DNA from: DATFTE01 sp963840665
GTDB lineage: Bacteria > Acidobacteriota > Terriglobia > Terriglobales > Acidobacteriaceae
DNA length: 64,000 nt
Assembly (NCBI GenBank): GCA_963840665.1
Contig: CAWIZO010000010.1
Location: 372,001-436,000 of the forward strand
Direction: 5' to 3'
Positions 34,700 through 42,711 of the stretch are shown one piece after another. The stretch's first letter is position 1. Every line of letters starts with the position of its first letter. The notes beneath the pieces were generated by a model that did not search any database, was not told the origin of the DNA, and saw only the letters and a list, made by a program, of their open reading frames with translations. Both the position numbers and the translations under genes were made by a program.

Positions 34700-35176
34700 C
34701 TACTCGTCAGGACCTTTTTTCGGCGCCAGAAGCGGGCTCCACGTCAACTTTGGTCGCCAATCCACCCGATGCGAATTCCAGTTTGCTTTAGCCTGAGCCT
34801 CCGCTTCAATATGCCAATCCAGAGCCTGAAAGAAACTGATCTCACAAACTGGCGGCGCATACTCGAAGTAAACGACAAACTTGCGATCGGGAAACTCGAC
34901 CTTCAACTTGCTGTCCCATATCTCCCGAACGGTATTCCCAGCACTGCACAAAAGCCTCGGCGACGGTTCCGGTGGCGCTACCTCGAACAATTCCCAAATC
35001 TCACGCCGGTTCACCAAGTATTCGATTTTCTGGCGTTCCTCGGGCGATTCCGGATCTCTCTTAGGCAACAACTCCGTCGGAGCTCCATTGATCAAAACAC
35101 AACCATGAAGCACAACAAATTTCGGACTCAAAGCAACTGCAGAAAGCAAGTTCTTGGTGCGGAAATCTTTCTTCAT
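34700..35176 (-). CDS. hypothetical protein inserted between pheS and pheT
   Basis: 158 residues, no signal peptide, mixed charge, several Trp in the C-terminal half (DWHIEAEAQAKANWN, VDWRPKLTW). I do not recognise it. The frame is uninterrupted and protein-like, but there is no ribosome site. It is flanked on both sides by repeat elements inside an otherwise canonical phe operon, so it may be an acquired gene or a relic. Confidence 0.5.
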   Translation of the reverse strand: MKKDFRTKNLLSAVALSPKFVVLHGCVLINGAPTELLPKRDPESPEERQKIEYLVNRREIWELFEVAPPEPSPRLLCSAGNTVREIWDSKLKVEFPDRKFVVYFEYAPPVCEISFFQALDWHIEAEAQAKANWNSHRVDWRPKLTWSPLLAPKKGPDE

Positions 35177-35223
35177 CTACGAGACAACGTCCCCGAAGTT
35201 TCGGACTTGCCATCTAAACGCTT

Positions 35224-35262
35224 GCTTTTGCTCGGTACTCGGTACTAGGTACTGGCAACTGC
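35224..35262 (-). repeat. AGTACC heptamer element
   Basis: Minus-strand reading: CAGTTGCCAGTACC, TAGTACC, GAGTACC, GAGCAAAAGC. It abuts the 3' end of pheS. Confidence 0.7.
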
Positions 35263-35264
35263 CA

Positions 35265-36389
35265 CTACCTCCACTGCCGCAAGAACCGCTCATCCCCGTT
35301 AAAGAACAACTGAATATCATCGACCCCATACTTCAAGATGGCGATGCGGTCCGCTCCCATGCCGAACGCGAACCCCGAAACCTTCTTCGGGTCATACCCG
35401 TTGTCCTTCACAAACTCGAACACATTCGGATCGACCATCCCGCAACCGAGAATTTCAATCCACCCGGTGGTCTTGCACGGACGGCAAGGCTCCGACCCGC
35501 GCCGTCCCTTGCCCCCGCAGATGAAACAAGACACCATCATCTCGGCGCTCGGCTCGGTGAAAGGGAAGAACGACGGACGGAAGTGCGTTTTCACGCTCGA
35601 CCCGAACAGAGCCTTCATCGCGTGATCGAGCGTGCCCTTCAAATCGCCAAATGTAATGTTGGTGTCGACCGCCAATCCTTCGACCTGGTGAAACATCGGA
35701 GAATGGCTCGCATCGGGAGGATCGTTGCGATGCACCTTCCCGGGAATCACGATGCGCAAGGGAGGCTTCATCTTCTCCATGGTGCGAATCTGCACTGGAG
35801 AAGTGTGCGTGCGCAGCAACAAGCGATCGCGCTGCGCCTTGCCGCCCTGCTTCGCAATGAAGAGTGTGTCCTGCATATCGCGCGCAGGATGATTAGGAGG
35901 GAAATTCAGCGCCTCGAAGTTGTAGTAGTCCGTCTCGACGACGGGACCTTCTTCAACGGAATACCCAAGATCGCGAAAGACGGCAATGATCTCGTTCAAA
36001 GTCTTGATGACAGGATGCTCGGCGCCGAGAGGACGGCGAATACCGGGCAGGGTGACATCCACCCGATCGGCAACCAGCTTCGAACCCGCAGACCCACTCT
36101 GGATGCTCGCCAGCGCCGCATCAACGCCTGCTTCGACCCGCGTCTTCAATTCATTGACGCGCTGTCCGACGTCGCGCTTGGCATCTTTCGGCGCAGCCTT
36201 CAACCAGAGATCGTTGACCAGCGAGAGGACGCCGTTCTTGCGCGCCATCCATCGGTCGCGAAAAACCTTCCACTCGTTCTCATTCCCAACGGCCGCAGCT
36301 TCACCCTCAAGCGCGGACAGAAGCTCGCGGGCCGCCGCCTCCAGCGCCGCCGCCGAAAAATCCATCAATTTTGGAACGTTGTAAGCCAA
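35265..36389 (-). CDS. pheS: phenylalanyl-tRNA synthetase alpha subunit
   Basis: 374 residues. An N-terminal coiled-coil arm is followed by the class II core: motif 2 region LLRTHTSPVQIRTM, HQVEGLAVDTNITFGDLKG, RPSFFPFTEPSAE, and motif 3 GFAFGMGADRIAILKYG. A CFICGGKGRRG ... CRPC segment near residue 300 gives two Cys pairs that probably bind zinc, as in some other bacterial PheS proteins. It catalyses phenylalanine activation and transfer within the alpha2-beta2 enzyme. It is separated from pheT by a hypothetical gene and repeats. Confidence 0.95.
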   Translation of the reverse strand: MAYNVPKLMDFSAAALEAAARELLSALEGEAAAVGNENEWKVFRDRWMARKNGVLSLVNDLWLKAAPKDAKRDVGQRVNELKTRVEAGVDAALASIQSGSAGSKLVADRVDVTLPGIRRPLGAEHPVIKTLNEIIAVFRDLGYSVEEGPVVETDYYNFEALNFPPNHPARDMQDTLFIAKQGGKAQRDRLLLRTHTSPVQIRTMEKMKPPLRIVIPGKVHRNDPPDASHSPMFHQVEGLAVDTNITFGDLKGTLDHAMKALFGSSVKTHFRPSFFPFTEPSAEMMVSCFICGGKGRRGSEPCRPCKTTGWIEILGCGMVDPNVFEFVKDNGYDPKKVSGFAFGMGADRIAILKYGVDDIQLFFNGDERFLRQWR

Positions 36390-36399
36390 GTCGTGACCA

Positions 36400-36640
36400 T
36401 GTGGCGCGGGCGCCCTCGCCCGCGTCTCGCCATCTCAAAAGCTCTGTCATCCAGAGCGAAGCTATCGTGGGGCGCCGTCCGTCAGCGAAGACCTCGAGGC
36501 ATTCTCTGAGACCTCAGGGCACCCTCTGCGGTCTTTGCGGTAAAAGGCTTTTAAGTGGACACCAAAAAAGGTGGCAGAACGGCGCAAAAGCCCGTTCCTC
36601 AGCGACTCAAGCTAAAGGCTAAAAGCTAAGTGCTAAAAGC
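36400..36640. repeat. mixed repeats between pheS and rplT
   Basis: GGCGCGGGCGCCCTCGCCCG palindrome (36404-36423), a TCATCCAGAGCGAAGC repeat (36446-36465), a CTGAGACCTCAGGGC / GCGGTCTTTGCGG run (36508-36543) and AAGGCTAAAAGCTAAGTGC heptamers (36608-36640). No gene is seen. Confidence 0.6.
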
Positions 36641-36643
36641 TCT

Positions 36644-37000
36644 TTAAGCCAGCGCGCTCTTCGCCTGCTCCGCCAGACTCTTAAACGCAGGCGCATCTTT
36701 CACCGCGAGGTCCGCAAGAATCTTGCGATCCAACTCGACTCCGGCTTTCTTCAAGCCGTGGATGAACTGGTTGTAGCTCATCCCATTGAGCTTGGCAGCC
36801 GCGCCGATGCGGACGATCCACAGCGAGCGGTACTGGCGCTTCTTCTGCTTGCGTCCAGAGTAGGCAAACTTCAGCCCGCGCTCGACCGCTTCCTTGGCGG
36901 AACGGTACAGTTTTGATTTTGTGAGGAAGTAACCACTCGCGCGGTCTAATATCTTTTTCCGCTTGGCGCGGCGTTTGGTTCCACGTTTGACACGAGGCAT
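36644..37000 (-). CDS. rplT: 50S ribosomal protein L20
   Basis: 118 residues. MPRVKRGTKRRAKRKKIL, AKEAVERGLKFAYSGRKQKKR and LWIVRIGAAAKLNGMSYNQF are all L20 signatures. It is an early assembly protein binding 23S rRNA and, in some bacteria, represses its own operon. AAGGAG precedes the ATG. It lies between rpmI and pheS. Confidence 0.97.
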   Translation of the reverse strand: MPRVKRGTKRRAKRKKILDRASGYFLTKSKLYRSAKEAVERGLKFAYSGRKQKKRQYRSLWIVRIGAAAKLNGMSYNQFIHGLKKAGVELDRKILADLAVKDAPAFKSLAEQAKSALA

Positions 37001-37120
37001 GTCGTTCTCCTTTTAACTTCGTAGTAACGGCGGCTGGAGGTAGAAAAACCAGGCAACCTCTTCACTCACCGGACCGCAAACAGCGCAGTCAAATGGCAGC
37101 AAAGCTGCCAAAAATGTTTT

Positions 37121-37153
37121 AACTCGGTACTAGGTACTCGGTACTGAAAACTA
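37121..37153 (-). repeat. AGTACC heptamer element (short)
   Basis: CTCGGTACTAGGTACTCGGT run adjacent to the rpmI stop, between rpmI and rplT. Confidence 0.6.
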
Positions 37154-37345
37154 GTACGGAATCATCCGCTTGATTTTCGGCGTATCGGCATCGCTCACCA
37201 GCACACCTTGACCGAGCTTCTTTTTCCGCTTATGTGGTTTCGAGGTCAGAATGTGGCGCAGATGCGAATGCCCGCGCTTCACCTTCCCCGTGGCAGTTTT
37301 CTTGAAGCGCTTCGCAGCGCCTTTATGTGTTTTTAGTTTCGGCAT
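37151..37345 (-). CDS. rpmI: 50S ribosomal protein L35
   Basis: 64 residues: MPKLKTHKGAAKRFKKTATG, HSHLRHILTSKPHKRKKKL and a closing KIKRMIPY, the full L35 pattern. It is part of the large ribosomal subunit, in the conserved infC-rpmI-rplT order. Confidence 0.97.
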   Translation of the reverse strand: MPKLKTHKGAAKRFKKTATGKVKRGHSHLRHILTSKPHKRKKKLGQGVLVSDADTPKIKRMIPY

Positions 37346-37365
37346 AATTCCTCAATCAGCAATTA

Positions 37366-37444
37366 GCACTTGGCATTTAGCACTTAGCCAGCAAAGCTTC
37401 TTGCAGACGCCCGCACAAACCCAGAAGGGCTAAATGCCAAGTGC
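37366..37444. repeat. inverted heptamer repeat between infC and rpmI
   Basis: GCACTTGGCATTTAGC at 37366-37381 is the exact reverse complement of 37429-37444 (16 bp). Both lie within longer imperfect AGCACTT/AGCAATT heptamer runs. The core between them is about 47 nt. It could form a hairpin in the operon mRNA. Confidence 0.7.
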
Positions 37445-37466
37445 CAATTGCTAAGTGCTGTTTTTC

Positions 37467-38063
37467 CTACGCCTGATTCACTCGCGGCGGCGGTGGTGCA
37501 GCTTGTGCCTGTTTCGGCTCCGCAGGCTTATGCGGCTTCTGTTGCACTTCAGTCTTTTTCGGCGCCAGGATGGCGTGCAGCGTGTTGCCTTCCTGCCGCG
37601 GTCGGAACTCTACGATCGCATGCTCCTGCACGTCTTTGATCAAACGTTCCAGGATCTGCCGGCCCAAGCCAGTCCGCGTCATTTCGCGTCCGCGGAAGAA
37701 GATGGTCGCTTTGACCTTGTCCCCCTCGTCGAGGAAGCGCAGCACATGGTTCTTCTTAGTGTCGTAATCGTGGTCATCGACGTTAATGCGGAACTTCACT
37801 TCCTTAACGGTAATGACCTTCTGATGCTTCTTCGCCTCGCGCTCTTTCTTTTCCTGCTGGTACAGAAATTTCCCGTAGTCCATGATGCGGCAGACTGGGG
37901 GGGTAGCGGTGGGCGAAATCTCGACCAGGTCCAGGTTCTTTTCGCGGGCCATTTTGAGCGCTTCGTAGGGGGGCAGAATCCCGATTTGCTGCCCTTCATC
38001 GTCAATCACGCGGATTTCCCGCGCCCGAATACGCTCGTTCGTGCGGATAAAACGTTTATCGAT
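37467..38063 (-). CDS. infC: translation initiation factor IF-3 with AUC start
   Basis: 198 residues if started at ATC 38061-38063. RTNERIRAREIRVIDDEGQQ is the conserved IF-3 N-terminus; MDYGKFLYQQEKK, the linker KEVKFRINVDDHDYDTK and GRQILERLIKDVQ complete both domains. A GGAGG site sits 5 nt before the ATC. The next ordinary start codon (GTG at 38009) would remove conserved residues. Rare AUU/AUC/AUA starts of infC are well known and allow IF-3 to repress its own synthesis. A Pro/Lys/Gln-rich tail ends the protein. First gene of the translation operon. Confidence 0.93.
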   Translation of the reverse strand: MDKRFIRTNERIRAREIRVIDDEGQQIGILPPYEALKMAREKNLDLVEISPTATPPVCRIMDYGKFLYQQEKKEREAKKHQKVITVKEVKFRINVDDHDYDTKKNHVLRFLDEGDKVKATIFFRGREMTRTGLGRQILERLIKDVQEHAIVEFRPRQEGNTLHAILAPKKTEVQQKPHKPAEPKQAQAAPPPPRVNQA

Positions 38064-38104
38064 ACGGGCCTCCGTCCACTCTTCGGATAGAAAAGGGATT
38101 GGAA

Positions 38105-38110
38105 ATTATA
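38105..38110 (-). promoter_or_regulatory. -10 box of the infC operon
   Basis: A perfect TATAAT on the minus strand, about 42 nt before the infC start. No good -35 match is visible upstream. Confidence 0.5.
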
Positions 38111-38170
38111 GCATGAGGTTGCGGCGCTTCCGGCTGTGGAGGGCGGTTTTCTCCAGACTAACTTCTCGCG

Positions 38171-38199
38171 TTGACAAGCGGCGCGCTTCGAAGCACAAT
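38171..38199 (+). promoter_or_regulatory. promoter for the FG-GAP gene
   Basis: TTGACA (38171-38176), 17-nt spacer, CACAAT (38194-38199). It is divergent from the infC promoter. Confidence 0.45.
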
Positions 38200-38333
38200 C
38201 TCGCCACTTTTTACAGCCTTCCCCAGGTAAACCCAGCAGCGACCGAACCCAGGGGGCAGTTCTTTCACAGGGCCAAGGGAGACCGGGGAACAACCATTCA
38301 CCGACATCAACCGTGGTTAATGGAGGGTTTTCA

Positions 38334-39365
38334 ATGTCTCATCGGGAGCAGTTGTTCACCACACTCACTATCACACTTATCTCAGTTTGCCTGATTGCGC
38401 CGGCTTCCGCCAACAGTTTCCGGGCAGCGGGCCATTTCAACACAGCGAACCATCCGGTTGCCATTGCAGCCGGGGACTTTGACGGCGATGGGAATCTGGA
38501 CCTCGCGGTCGTCAATAGCAATCGCACGGTCAGCGTTCTGGCGGGTCTGGGCGATGGCACGTTCCGTGACCGCGTGGATTATGCGATTGGCGTGGATGGG
38601 CGATCCATCATCGTCGCTGACATCAACGGTGACGGCAGAGCCGATATCGCCGTCGGCAATGCCGGAACGAAATCCGTCAGCTTGCTTCTGGGCCGGGGCG
38701 ATGGCACATTTCAATCGCACTCGGAGACGAGCGCTGCGCGCGTTTCGGGCGCTCTGGTGATTCTGCTGAGCAATCAGAAGACTTACCAGACGGGAAGGCA
38801 GTCGGTGTCGGTTGTGTTTGGAGATTTCAATCACGACGGATTGCTCGATCAGGCCGTGACCGGCACGCTTCGCAATGATGTCAGCATCTTGCTGGGAACT
38901 AAGGGAGTGGCAGAAGAGGCGGCTCCGGCCACGAATCTTCTGGTGAACGGAGGATTTGAAACGGGAACCATTTCGCCGTGGGCGTTGGGCCGAAACTTCT
39001 GCACAACCGGTTGCAAGCCGTGGGCAGCCACCAAGTCCATGCCGAAGGCAGGCAAGTACGATGCAGGCGACGTAGGCAATGCCGAGATGGTGCAGGATTT
39101 CACGGCCACCTCGACCAGTTCCCTGACCAAGGTCGCGTTCTATGACCGGCATCCCGCGGGCTCAGAGCCGACAGCGGCAGACTTCTTCTACTCCGACGGA
39201 ACTGACGACGAGTTCGTTGCCTTCACCACCGACACCAGTTGGGACGTGATCGACTTGACCGTGGATCTCGCGGCGGGAAAGATGCTCGATGGCTTCTCGC
39301 TGTGGGGATTCTCAGGCACAGTCGCGAATCAGGCTACATTCATCGACAACGCTACGATTCACTAG
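38334..39365 (+). CDS. secreted FG-GAP/VCBS repeat protein
   Basis: 343 residues from the ATG at 38334 (TGGAGGG upstream). Signal peptide to about residue 27, then three calcium-binding-type FG-GAP blades (DFDGDGNLDLAVVN, DINGDGRADIAVGN, DFNHDGLLDQAVTG) and a C-terminal carbohydrate-binding-like domain (NLLVNGGFETGTISPW) of the kind fused to PEP-CTERM-type proteins, although no sorting tail is seen. Secreted, probably surface-associated binding. A strong terminator follows. Confidence 0.8.
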   Translation: MSHREQLFTTLTITLISVCLIAPASANSFRAAGHFNTANHPVAIAAGDFDGDGNLDLAVVNSNRTVSVLAGLGDGTFRDRVDYAIGVDGRSIIVADINGDGRADIAVGNAGTKSVSLLLGRGDGTFQSHSETSAARVSGALVILLSNQKTYQTGRQSVSVVFGDFNHDGLLDQAVTGTLRNDVSILLGTKGVAEEAAPATNLLVNGGFETGTISPWALGRNFCTTGCKPWAATKSMPKAGKYDAGDVGNAEMVQDFTATSTSSLTKVAFYDRHPAGSEPTAADFFYSDGTDDEFVAFTTDTSWDVIDLTVDLAAGKMLDGFSLWGFSGTVANQATFIDNATIH

Positions 39366-39395
39366 ATGGTGGTTGGTCGTTCTGCGTTGGTATTT

Positions 39396-39425
39396 GGCCG
39401 GCAGCTTGCGCTGCCGGCCTTTTTC
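39396..39425. terminator. bidirectional rho-independent terminator
   Basis: GGCCGGCAGC (39396-39405), loop TTGC, GCTGCCGGCC (39410-39419), then TTTTT. It lies between two convergent genes. Confidence 0.85.
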
Positions 39426-40082
39426 TTACTGACCTAGAACCGCGAAGGCTCCCAGTTCCTGGGTGCTTTGCTGGAACCAGCCGTTTCCTAGACTGTTCGA
39501 GAACGGGCCCTGCAAGCCTTTGAAGTTGTTATTCCAGACATTCCAGGTGCCCTGGTTGGTCGGCTTTGTGCGCAACACGACCCAATACTGCGTGCCCTGC
39601 GTTACAGGGACACCAGTTGTGAGCGTAGCGGTCTGCAGAGTGCAGCACGTGCCAAAAGTCGGCAGGTTGGTGAACTGCGTAATGAAGAGAGTCTTGCCCG
39701 GCTTGCCTCCGTTGTCTTCATTCAGACTGAGGATGACGGAGTTCGCGCCCTCGACCCAGGTGACACCGACCTGTATCTCGGTGACGGTGTGGTTCGCCGT
39801 GGGAGTGAATCCATTTGCGACCCATTCTGGAAAAGGCTGGTTGGGAACATTCCTGCCGAGGACGCCCGTACCGGCGGCGCCGTTATAGACGTTGGTGCCG
39901 GTGCCTAGATTACTGTAGATGGTGACCAGGCCGGGTTGCTGCTTGGCGGCCGGATGGGAACGGTCGACGGGTTTGACGTAAACGAAATTGCGTCCGCCGT
40001 TGATGGGCACGACGCCGTCCTTGCTCTGGGCAAAAACGGGCAGGGAAGCGGCGAGAAGAAGACAGAAGAGGGTGAGTTTCAT
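39426..40082 (-). CDS. secreted hypothetical protein
   Basis: 218 residues with a clear signal peptide (MKLTLFCLLLAASLPVFAQ). The mature part is beta-rich and has the choice-of-anchor-like layout of a jelly-roll domain (TVTEIQVGVTWVEGANSVILSL, QYWVVLRT). Cys-Cys near residue 160 could form a disulfide with nothing else visible. Function unknown. AAGGAG precedes the ATG. Confidence 0.7.
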   Translation of the reverse strand: MKLTLFCLLLAASLPVFAQSKDGVVPINGGRNFVYVKPVDRSHPAAKQQPGLVTIYSNLGTGTNVYNGAAGTGVLGRNVPNQPFPEWVANGFTPTANHTVTEIQVGVTWVEGANSVILSLNEDNGGKPGKTLFITQFTNLPTFGTCCTLQTATLTTGVPVTQGTQYWVVLRTKPTNQGTWNVWNNNFKGLQGPFSNSLGNGWFQQSTQELGAFAVLGQ

Positions 40083-40244
40083 GGGGAAGCTCCTTGGGTT
40101 CGGTCCTGATGTATGAACAGCAGCGGAGGGGCATTGTGGCAGCGGATGGGCCGAGAGTCAAGAAAGATGACGGGGAAAGTGGCGAAAAATAACCGACACT
40201 GCTCCCTCGTGTTTTGTGCGGGGTCCGGAGAATTGGAGACAACG

Positions 40245-40460
40245 TTACGGACGCATGCGATGAATGCGTTCGAGCTCGGTGAGAAGAGCTTTGCGAATGC
40301 GATCAGAGTCGCGATCGCCTGCGGCGACCCGGCTGACATAAGAAGCGTCGATGTCGAGTTTACGAGCTACCCGAGCGTAAACTCCGCGATGCAAAAGGTG
40401 CCAGGAAAGCAGTGCGTCTCCGTTGGACTTACCGTTGGTCGATGCCGATGTCCGTTTCAT
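40245..40460 (-). CDS. small HTH-like DNA-binding protein
   Basis: 71 residues, basic. The segment ARKLDIDASYVSRVAAGDR fits a helix-turn-helix of the XRE type, with the recognition helix at SYVSRVA. Such short single-HTH proteins are common in Acidobacteriota and are presumed regulators. There is no operon context. Confidence 0.55.
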   Translation of the reverse strand: MKRTSASTNGKSNGDALLSWHLLHRGVYARVARKLDIDASYVSRVAAGDRDSDRIRKALLTELERIHRMRP

Positions 40461-40615
40461 TCATAACCCCTGTTTACTCATTTTTGCCCACGCCACGCAG
40501 AGGGCTTTGGCATGATTGTCGGAGACATCATTCGTGACTGCAGTGATCTGCGTCACAATTTGGTAGCATTTTTTGGTTTGGCGAAGATCGCAAAATTGAC
40601 CGTGGGTTAGGGAGT

Positions 40616-40676
40616 TAGTACCCAGTACCGAGTACCGAGAAGAAGCAGATTCCTCCGCTTCGCTGCGTTCAGCGTC
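40616..40676 (+). repeat. AGTACC heptamer element with core
   Basis: TAGTACC, CAGTACC, GAGTACC units followed by GAGAAGAAGCAGATTCCTC and a truncated GCTTCGCTGCG palindrome. It abuts the 3' end of mtaB. Confidence 0.75.
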
Positions 40677-40683
40677 GAAATGG

Positions 40684-42147
40684 TTAAAGGGCTGTGGCGA
40701 TTAATACGCCTTTGTCAACATTCGTGACTTGGGCGATGAGCCAGCGGTTGTGGGCGTGGTGGCCGTCGAGGCGGAGCTTCAGGTAATTGTGGGTCAACGC
40801 TTCGGTATGGTTCTCGCGGGCGGGGCCACATGAGTCGCTTTTCAGCGTGATGGCTTCGATGGTTTTTCCCAGGTGCGATTGCATGAATGCAAGCTTCTTG
40901 GCAGATGCCAGCTCGCGGAGGATGCGGTTGCGTTCGCGAGCGATGCGCTCGTGAACCTGGTGGGGTACGGATGCGGCAGGCGTGCCCGGGCGCGCGGAAT
41001 AAGTGAAGACGTGAAGGTAAGTGAAGGGCAGATCGTCCACCATCCCGCGAGTCTCTTCGAACTCACGATCGGTTTCACCAGGGAATCCGACCATCACGTC
41101 GGCACCGATAGCCGCGTCGGGCATGGCGGCGCGAATCTTCATGATGCGATCGACATAATGCTTTGGCCGGTACTTTCTGTGCATGCGCCGAAGGACTGTG
41201 TCGCTTCCCGATTGCATGGGGACGTGGGCGTGTTTTGCGATGCGCGGCGACGTTGCCATGAGAGAGATGAGGTCGTCCGTCCAGTCCATGGGTTCGACGG
41301 AACTGATTCTTAGCTTCGGCACGGCGGTTTGGTAGAGGATTAGCCGTATCAGGTTTTCGAATTTCGGATGGCGGTCGCGCGTCGCCGGTCGCTGGTCGCC
41401 GGATTCGACTTGCGCTTCGCGCGTCAGATCTCGCCCCCACCGCCCTAGATTGATGCCTGAGAGCACTACCTCCTGATATCCGGCGGCTACCAGCGTGTTT
41501 ACTTCTTCGAGGATGCGATCTGTGGTCAGCGAACGGCTTTTGCCGCGGACGTAGGGGATGACGCAAAAGGAGCAGCGGTTGTTGCATCCATCTTGAATTT
41601 TGAGATTGGGGCGAGTGCGCTCATTGGCCGCGTCGAAGACGGGAGCGGCGAGGAGTTCGGTGTGGGCGAAGATGTCGGAAACCCAGACGTCGGGCGTCAG
41701 GCGTCGGGCGTCAGGCGTCAGGACGGACAATGGGACGAAATTTTCCGACTCTTGATTCTGCTGAGGTCCGAGGTCTGAGGTCTGAGGTCTGCCCTGAGTG
41801 CTGAGTGCCGAATGCTGAGTGCTAATTTCCGCCAGCAAGTGCTTATGCGAATTGCCGATGACCTTGGTGACGCCGGGGATGGCAGCGATTTCTTCCGGGG
41901 CGCGTTGGGCGTAGCATCCGGTGACGATGATCTGGGCGTTGGGATTCTGGCGGTGGATGCGGCGGATGGCGGCACGGGCATCGTGATCGGCGGCGGCGGT
42001 GACGGTGCAGGTATTGAGCACGACGAGTTCGGCTTCACTCGGAGCGGCGGCGGGATCGAATCCCTGCTGCTCGAACTGGCGCTCGATCGAGGCGCCGTCG
42101 GCCTGGGTGGCGCGGCATCCGAAATTCTCGACGTAGAAAGTTGCCAC
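40684..42147 (-). CDS. mtaB: MtaB-type tRNA methylthiotransferase (radical SAM)
   Basis: 487 residues from the GTG at 42147. UPF0004 domain (FYVENFGCRATQADG, NTCTVTAAAD, GCYAQRAPEEI), then the radical SAM cluster motif CNNRCSFC in QDGCNNRCSFCVIPYVRG, and a C-terminal TRAM-like domain. It adds a methylthio group to t6A37 of tRNA in the MtaB subgroup. Two low-complexity stretches (encoded at 41686-41824 and 41370-41402) are translated heptamer repeats in loops before and after the SAM motif. The frame extends to 42258, but the family N-terminus and a TACACT box 6 nt upstream favour 42147. Confidence 0.88.
   Translation of the reverse strand: MATFYVENFGCRATQADGASIERQFEQQGFDPAAAPSEAELVVLNTCTVTAAADHDARAAIRRIHRQNPNAQIIVTGCYAQRAPEEIAAIPGVTKVIGNSHKHLLAEISTQHSALSTQGRPQTSDLGPQQNQESENFVPLSVLTPDARRLTPDVWVSDIFAHTELLAAPVFDAANERTRPNLKIQDGCNNRCSFCVIPYVRGKSRSLTTDRILEEVNTLVAAGYQEVVLSGINLGRWGRDLTREAQVESGDQRPATRDRHPKFENLIRLILYQTAVPKLRISSVEPMDWTDDLISLMATSPRIAKHAHVPMQSGSDTVLRRMHRKYRPKHYVDRIMKIRAAMPDAAIGADVMVGFPGETDREFEETRGMVDDLPFTYLHVFTYSARPGTPAASVPHQVHERIARERNRILRELASAKKLAFMQSHLGKTIEAITLKSDSCGPARENHTEALTHNYLKLRLDGHHAHNRWLIAQVTNVDKGVLIATAL
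41370..41402. repeat. GGTCGCC heptamers in frame inside mtaB
   Basis: A run of CGGTCGC/CGTCGCC/TGGTCGC units encoding a Gly/Asp/Arg/Pro-rich loop. Confidence 0.65.
41686..41824. repeat. three heptamer families in frame inside mtaB
   Basis: Five CGTCGGG/CGTCAGG units (41689-41723), four AGGTCTG/AGGTCCG units (about 41764-41791) and four TGCTGAG-like units (about 41797-41824). They code for a Ser/Thr/Gln/Pro-rich loop and leave the gene open. Confidence 0.75.
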
Positions 42148-42153
42148 GGAACT

Positions 42154-42159
42154 AGTGTA
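42154..42159 (-). promoter_or_regulatory. -10 box of a leaderless-type promoter
   Basis: TACACT on the minus strand, 6 nt (AGTTCC) before the GTG at 42147. Confidence 0.5.
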
Positions 42160-42278
42160 ACGTAGGAACGGCGCAGAGTTGGGAATGGAGTCGCGCCCGT
42201 CACGCGGTGTTCCTTCTGATTTTCTGCGCAGTCGCAGAGCCTTTGCGGCTTCGAACACCTTATCCCTCGAGGTGCTCC

Positions 42279-42692
42279 ATGAAGCGGCGGATCCTTCTAG
42301 TCGATGATGATATGGCAGTGCTGCTAACGTTGAAAGCGGTGCTGGAGTTGAATAATTTTGATGTCGATACAGCCTCGTCGGCCGCGGAAGCGGTGAAAAA
42401 GCTGGCGACGGACGTGTATCAAATGGTGATTACGGACTCGCGCATGGAGACTGAGGATGCGGGGTTTCATGTGATCCGCGCGGCGCGAAAGCAGAAATAT
42501 AATCCCGCCACGGCGCTGTTGACAGCGTATCCGCCGGACGACGGCGAGTGGAAACGGGAAGGCGCGCAATCGCTTCTGGTGAAGCCTCTCGGTACGCAGG
42601 ATCTGTTGCGGCAGATTGAGGCGCTGCTAGTGAAGCATGAGGACGAGAAGCGGGCGTTTCCGGCCGAGCGGGGGCGGAGAGTTGGGACGTAG
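42279..42692 (+). CDS. single-domain response regulator
   Basis: 137 residues from the ATG at 42279 (GAGGTG upstream). CheY-like receiver: acidic pocket Asp9-Asp11 in LLVDDDM, phosphoacceptor Asp53 in MVITDSRM, Thr82 in LLTAYP and Lys102 in LLVKPLG. No output domain follows. It accepts a phosphoryl group from an unknown histidine kinase and presumably acts through protein contacts. No kinase is adjacent. Confidence 0.88.
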   Translation: MKRRILLVDDDMAVLLTLKAVLELNNFDVDTASSAAEAVKKLATDVYQMVITDSRMETEDAGFHVIRAARKQKYNPATALLTAYPPDDGEWKREGAQSLLVKPLGTQDLLRQIEALLVKHEDEKRAFPAERGRRVGT

Positions 42693-42711
42693 CCAGTTGT
42701 CGTACCCAGTA

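Noticed and set aside
35154..36509. Long plus-strand frame of 451 codons opposite pheS
   Set aside because: Antisense shadow of pheS; composition follows the third codon positions of the real gene.
40684..42258. MtaB start at 42258
   Set aside because: The additional 37 residues precede the conserved UPF0004 N-terminus and would place the -10 box inside the gene.
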